Below the pieces are notes generated by a model. It saw nothing but the letters and a program-made list of their open reading frames with translations. It was not told where the DNA came from and searched no databases. The translations under genes and the position numbers were made by a program. From Loxodes magnus (Eukaryota; Ciliophora; Karyorelictea; Loxodida; Loxodidae), in the NCBI GenBank assembly GCA_946699065.1, contig CAMPDV010000078.1:124001-188000 (forward strand): a stretch of DNA of 64,000 bases, written 5' to 3'. Of the stretch, positions 60,845 to 64,000 are shown one piece after another. How positions within the stretch are numbered: the stretch's first letter is position 1; each line of letters starts with the position of its first letter.

Positions 60845-61782
60845 ATGGAGAAAAAGAAAAGAAAAGCAATTTACTAAATGTATTTTTTTAAGAAAATTCT
60901 TAAGAGCAAGAAACCACATCCTAGGGAAAATATCTCTTCTTCATTTTAAATATGAAATTCTACCCAATTTATGCTACTTAAAACTTATAAATAAGATCAA
61001 ATATGACCAAAGTAAAGGTATTACATTAATATTTTTAGATTAAGTTATCACTGATCACATTTCAGATGTTTTATCGGTAACCATATCAAGTAGCCTGAAT
61101 TGAATTGTATCAGGTTTAGATATTTTTGAAAATTCGATAAAGATCTGGAATTTCCAAACAGGTGCTCTCCTAAGAAATTTGACTGGACATATTTCTGGCA
61201 TTTTATCGGTTGTAGTCTCCCCTGACTCTAACTATATTGTATCAGGATCTTGGGATACAACCATAAAAATCTGAAATTTCCACAATGGTACTCCAAAGAA
61301 CTTTAATGGATCATACTGATTTAGTTTAATCGGTAGTTATTTCTCTTGACTCTAACTATATTATATCAGCATCTTACGATAAAACCATAAAGATCTGGGG
61401 TTTTCCTACTGTGCGAACTCTTTCTGGGCATTCAAGCGATATTTTATCGGTAATAATGTCTAAGGATAATAGGTATATAATATCGGATTCGCATGACAAG
61501 ACTATTAAGATATGGGACTTCTCTTCTGGTTAGTGTATTCGTACTCTTCAAGGTCACACAAGCACTGTATCAAGTATTCAGTTAAGTGCTGATACAAGTG
61601 TTATATTTTCTGGATCATGGGATTAAACAATCAAGATATGGAATTTTGATACAGGGAAATGAATCAAGACTTTATAAGGGCATAAAAATGGAATATGTTC
61701 TATAGCATTGAGTGTTGACAAAAGATGGTTGGTATCGGGAGGATATGACAAGACTGTGCGAAAGTGGAAGATATCGAAATGA
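60845..61782 (+). pseudogene. WD40 repeat pseudogene (copy C)
   Basis: Same gene as 8662-9733: ATG GAG AAA start at 60845, conserved N-terminal region (RARNHILGKISLLHFKYEIL), the same short intron (GTATTACATTAATATTTTTAG at about 61018-61038), seven blades and the TGA end after RKWKISK (61780-61782). Two breaks disable it. The Lys-rich start has an altered A/G run that shifts the frame, and an extra T sits at about 61311 (GGATCATAC for GGACATAC). Copy B has an extra base at the same codon. Frame conservation of the rest suggests recent loss. Confidence 0.85.
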
Positions 61783-62472
61783 AATTGAGTAGCTTAATTC
61801 GGACTTAATTTAATTTTACGATTAAAGACATTAATTGGTTAACAAAATCATTTAATTGAATATTTTAGGTGAGTTAAGTATTTAGAGTTATATGAAGTGT
61901 TTACTAAATGTATGTATGTGTTTTTTAGTAATTAAAAAAATGTATACTCCTTAATTTTAATATTAAGGTTACTATAGTAGGTTATGTTTTTTGGTTTAAA
62001 AATTTGTCAAAGTGTGCATGTGATTTAAAAAGTAGTTAGGTTAATTTTAATTTTAAGTATATGTAGATATATAATAAACTTAAGTTTCTTTTATTTCGTC
62101 AAAATTTTTATCGATTTATTTTTAGGTTTTGTAAAAATTTAAGTTTAGTAAAAGATTTAAATTCTGTATAATTTTTTACGAAGTTAATAAAATTTATTTG
62201 TACATGCAAAATTAGTTTATAATCATGATTATTATTTAAAAAATTTTATTAAATTTTTTTTGTTATTTTGTTTTTAATTAATCTTTGTTTTTAACTATTT
62301 AATCTTAATTATAATTTTTAATTATTTTTAATTATTTTAATTATAACTTTTAAATTTAAATTTTATACTTAATTTATTTCGTTTCTGATTAGAACATTTT
62401 TTATTAAAGTAAGTTTTTTTATTTATCTTAATATATTAATTTCAAAGTATAAATTTCAAAAAATAAAAAATT

Positions 62473-62520
62473 TGTTTTTTGTTCTTCTTTTACATTAATG
62501 GACATTTTCGGACTGAATAA
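62473..62520 (+). repeat. Box motif downstream of WD40 copy C
   Basis: TTTTGTTCTTCTTTTACATT then AATGGACATTTTCGGACTGAATAA, matching the variant beyond copy B. About 700 bp past the WD40 end. Confidence 0.6.
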
Positions 62521-62943
62521 TTTTTTTGATTTTGGGATGAAAAAGTTAAAAAAGAATAAAATTTCAAGAAAAAGTTTCAAATTAAAAATTTTTTTAATTA
62601 AATTAGAATAGGAAATCTTTTATGCTAAAATGATATTTTGTAAAATGAAAAAACTTTTTTTGATTCAAAGAAAAAGTTTGTTTTCCGTTTTTGATTTAAG
62701 GAAAATTTTCGATAAGGTAAATTATTTTTGAAATAGTAAAAAACAAAAATTTTGTTAATGTTTTTGATAAAAATAAATTTTTGATTTATAATTAAAATTT
62801 TAAACATTTGAATTTTTTAGACTAAATGATAAATCTTGTTTTAAAAATTTTTAATTTTATAAAGATTGTCTTAATTGAAAAGAATCTCAAGAAAAAAGAA
62901 AAGATAATAAAATAAACATGAAATCGTGAAAAAATTAACCTTT

Positions 62944-62992
62944 ATTTTTTCTCTGAATTTTACACTAAAGAAGATTTTCGGGATGGATAAAT
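62944..62992 (+). repeat. Second, diverged box motif in arm C
   Basis: TTTTTTCTCTGAATTTTACA then CTAAAGAAGATTTTCGGGATGGATAAA; the equivalent in arm A is the degenerate box at 7451-7505. Confidence 0.6.
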
Positions 62993-64000
62993 ATTTTAAA
63001 AGGGATAGAGTTTTAAAAGATATGAAAATTTTTTAAAAATAGTTTTTAAGAAGTAAAGATAAAAAATAAATGACAATTTTAGGAAGAAACAAAATTAGTA
63101 AAAAATCTCTATAAGAATGCTTAAAGTTACCTTTTATAATAGGTATTCTGAATTGTTAAAAACTAATCTAAAAGAGTTTAAAAATCCATTTATAAAAATA
63201 TGAACAGTCAAATTAAAAAAATGAGGTATAATGCATCTGTAGCAATAAATTTTAGTCCAACCTACAAAGAATCTAAGAAAAGTAATTAAGCAAGGATCTA
63301 AATAATATATCTAGCTTAACTATATCAAATATAGAAACAAAAGCTTACTAATCAAGTTAAAAAACTGCCTTATTATAATAATAAGAAAAACATTAAAAGT
63401 TTAAAAAGACGAGCAAAAGTGTTTTGAAAAAAATTTATTACAACAATTTATTTATTTTTTAGTTTGTGAAAATATTTTAATTTAGAAGTGAAAAATGAGT
63501 TTTAAAAAAAAATTGCTATATTAAGTATTTTTTCCCATTAAAATTTTTCTCATTTTGTAATATTGAAAAGAAAAGCTTTAAAGATAAACTTTCTGATTAT
63601 AAGCAACTTAAATATATCTACTGTGCATGTAGAAAAGCGATTTTATTTATTTAATCTTAAAATTTGAATACCTAATGAAGCTATTTTATTAAAGTTGAAA
63701 GCTTAAAAAAAATTGATTGATTGCTTATCATATAAAAAACATTTACTAGTAAACTATATAAATAATTTGAATATATGCAATATTATAAAAATCTTCACTT
63801 TCTTGTAAATTATCTTATACTTCCATCTAAAATAAGAATAAAGTTATATTCTAATATTAAATAATACGAATTAGCAAAATAAAAGTGTAAATAATTAAGA
63901 AATCAATATAGTTTTCATTATATCAAAAAAGGTTAAAAGAAAAGCTTTAATCTTTTGAATTAATTAAAATAATATACAAAGTGTAAGTTAATAACTATTA

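Larger units (their letters stand above)
60590..64000 (-). repeat. Inverted segmental duplicate, arm C (partner 6430-10010)
   Basis: Collinear reverse-complement match to arm A, running off the window end at the point equivalent to 6430. The section 61150-62595 is closer to 15165-16634 (copy B) than to arm A, for example the unusual IKIWGF blade end and the box variant ACATTAATGGACATTTTC. This implies a mosaic history. Confidence 0.8.

Overview
The window reads as nuclear DNA of a ciliate that uses a karyorelict-type genetic code; a Loxodes-like organism is the best fit. It is roughly four fifths A/T by eye, and conventional reading frames are short. Long, recognisable proteins appear once TAA and TAG are read as Gln and internal TGA as Trp, with TGA also serving as the terminator. 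The evidence is internal. In WD40 blades, the conserved Trp is TGG in some blades and TGA in others. In a receptor and its truncated second copy, the same Trp is TGA in one and TGG in the other. A papain-like protease has TGA at the family's conserved Trp in its WGEKG motif. Introns are tiny (22, 31 and 32 nt found). Condylostoma-type code is the main alternative, but the long gene-poor and transposon-rich layout suits a karyorelict better.

Layout. 1-1.2 kb: a dispersed repeat (second copy at 36.5-37.7 kb), then a GC-rich island that looks like a structured RNA gene. 3.4-5.7 kb: a decayed LINE-type reverse transcriptase. 6.4-10 kb: a segment carrying an intact seven-bladed WD40 gene; it is repeated in inverted orientation at 60.6-64 kb with a broken copy of the gene, and a third, truncated WD40 copy lies at 16 kb. 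10.4-11 kb: the first of several gag-like zinc-knuckle ORFs. 16.7-19.6 kb: a large receptor with an ANF/GABA-B-type ligand-binding ectodomain and several membrane spans. 23.1 kb: tRNA-Phe, then a kelch protein. 25-26.5 kb: a gag-like ORF and an unassigned ORF.

27.5-28.0 kb and 51.76-52.25 kb hold two closely similar, oppositely oriented copies of a GC-richer ~500 bp element. Directly inside the first is an intact RING/coiled-coil/ubiquitin-like gene (28.2-29.2 kb). It is followed by four different tandem arrays (33, 16, 9 and 9 bp units) and a stretch almost free of C on the + strand that carries four copies of a 50 bp box motif. 34-49 kb is mostly gag-like remnants plus a frameshifted large RING-finger protein, a receptor fragment and a purine/pyrimidine switch region. 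51.3-51.5 kb has tRNA-Lys and tRNA-Ala. 53.4-55.7 kb has an F-box/LRR protein with an N-myristoylation signal. 56.8-57.8 kb has a broken cathepsin-like protease.

Functionally, three genes point to ubiquitin signalling (RING-UBL, F-box-LRR, RING E3-like), but nothing shows that they act together; orientations and spacing differ. Much of the rest is repeats, retroelement debris and decaying gene copies. Several otherwise convincing genes need -1 frame changes, some of them at A-runs. That is either real decay, sequence error, or, less likely, ribosomal slippage.
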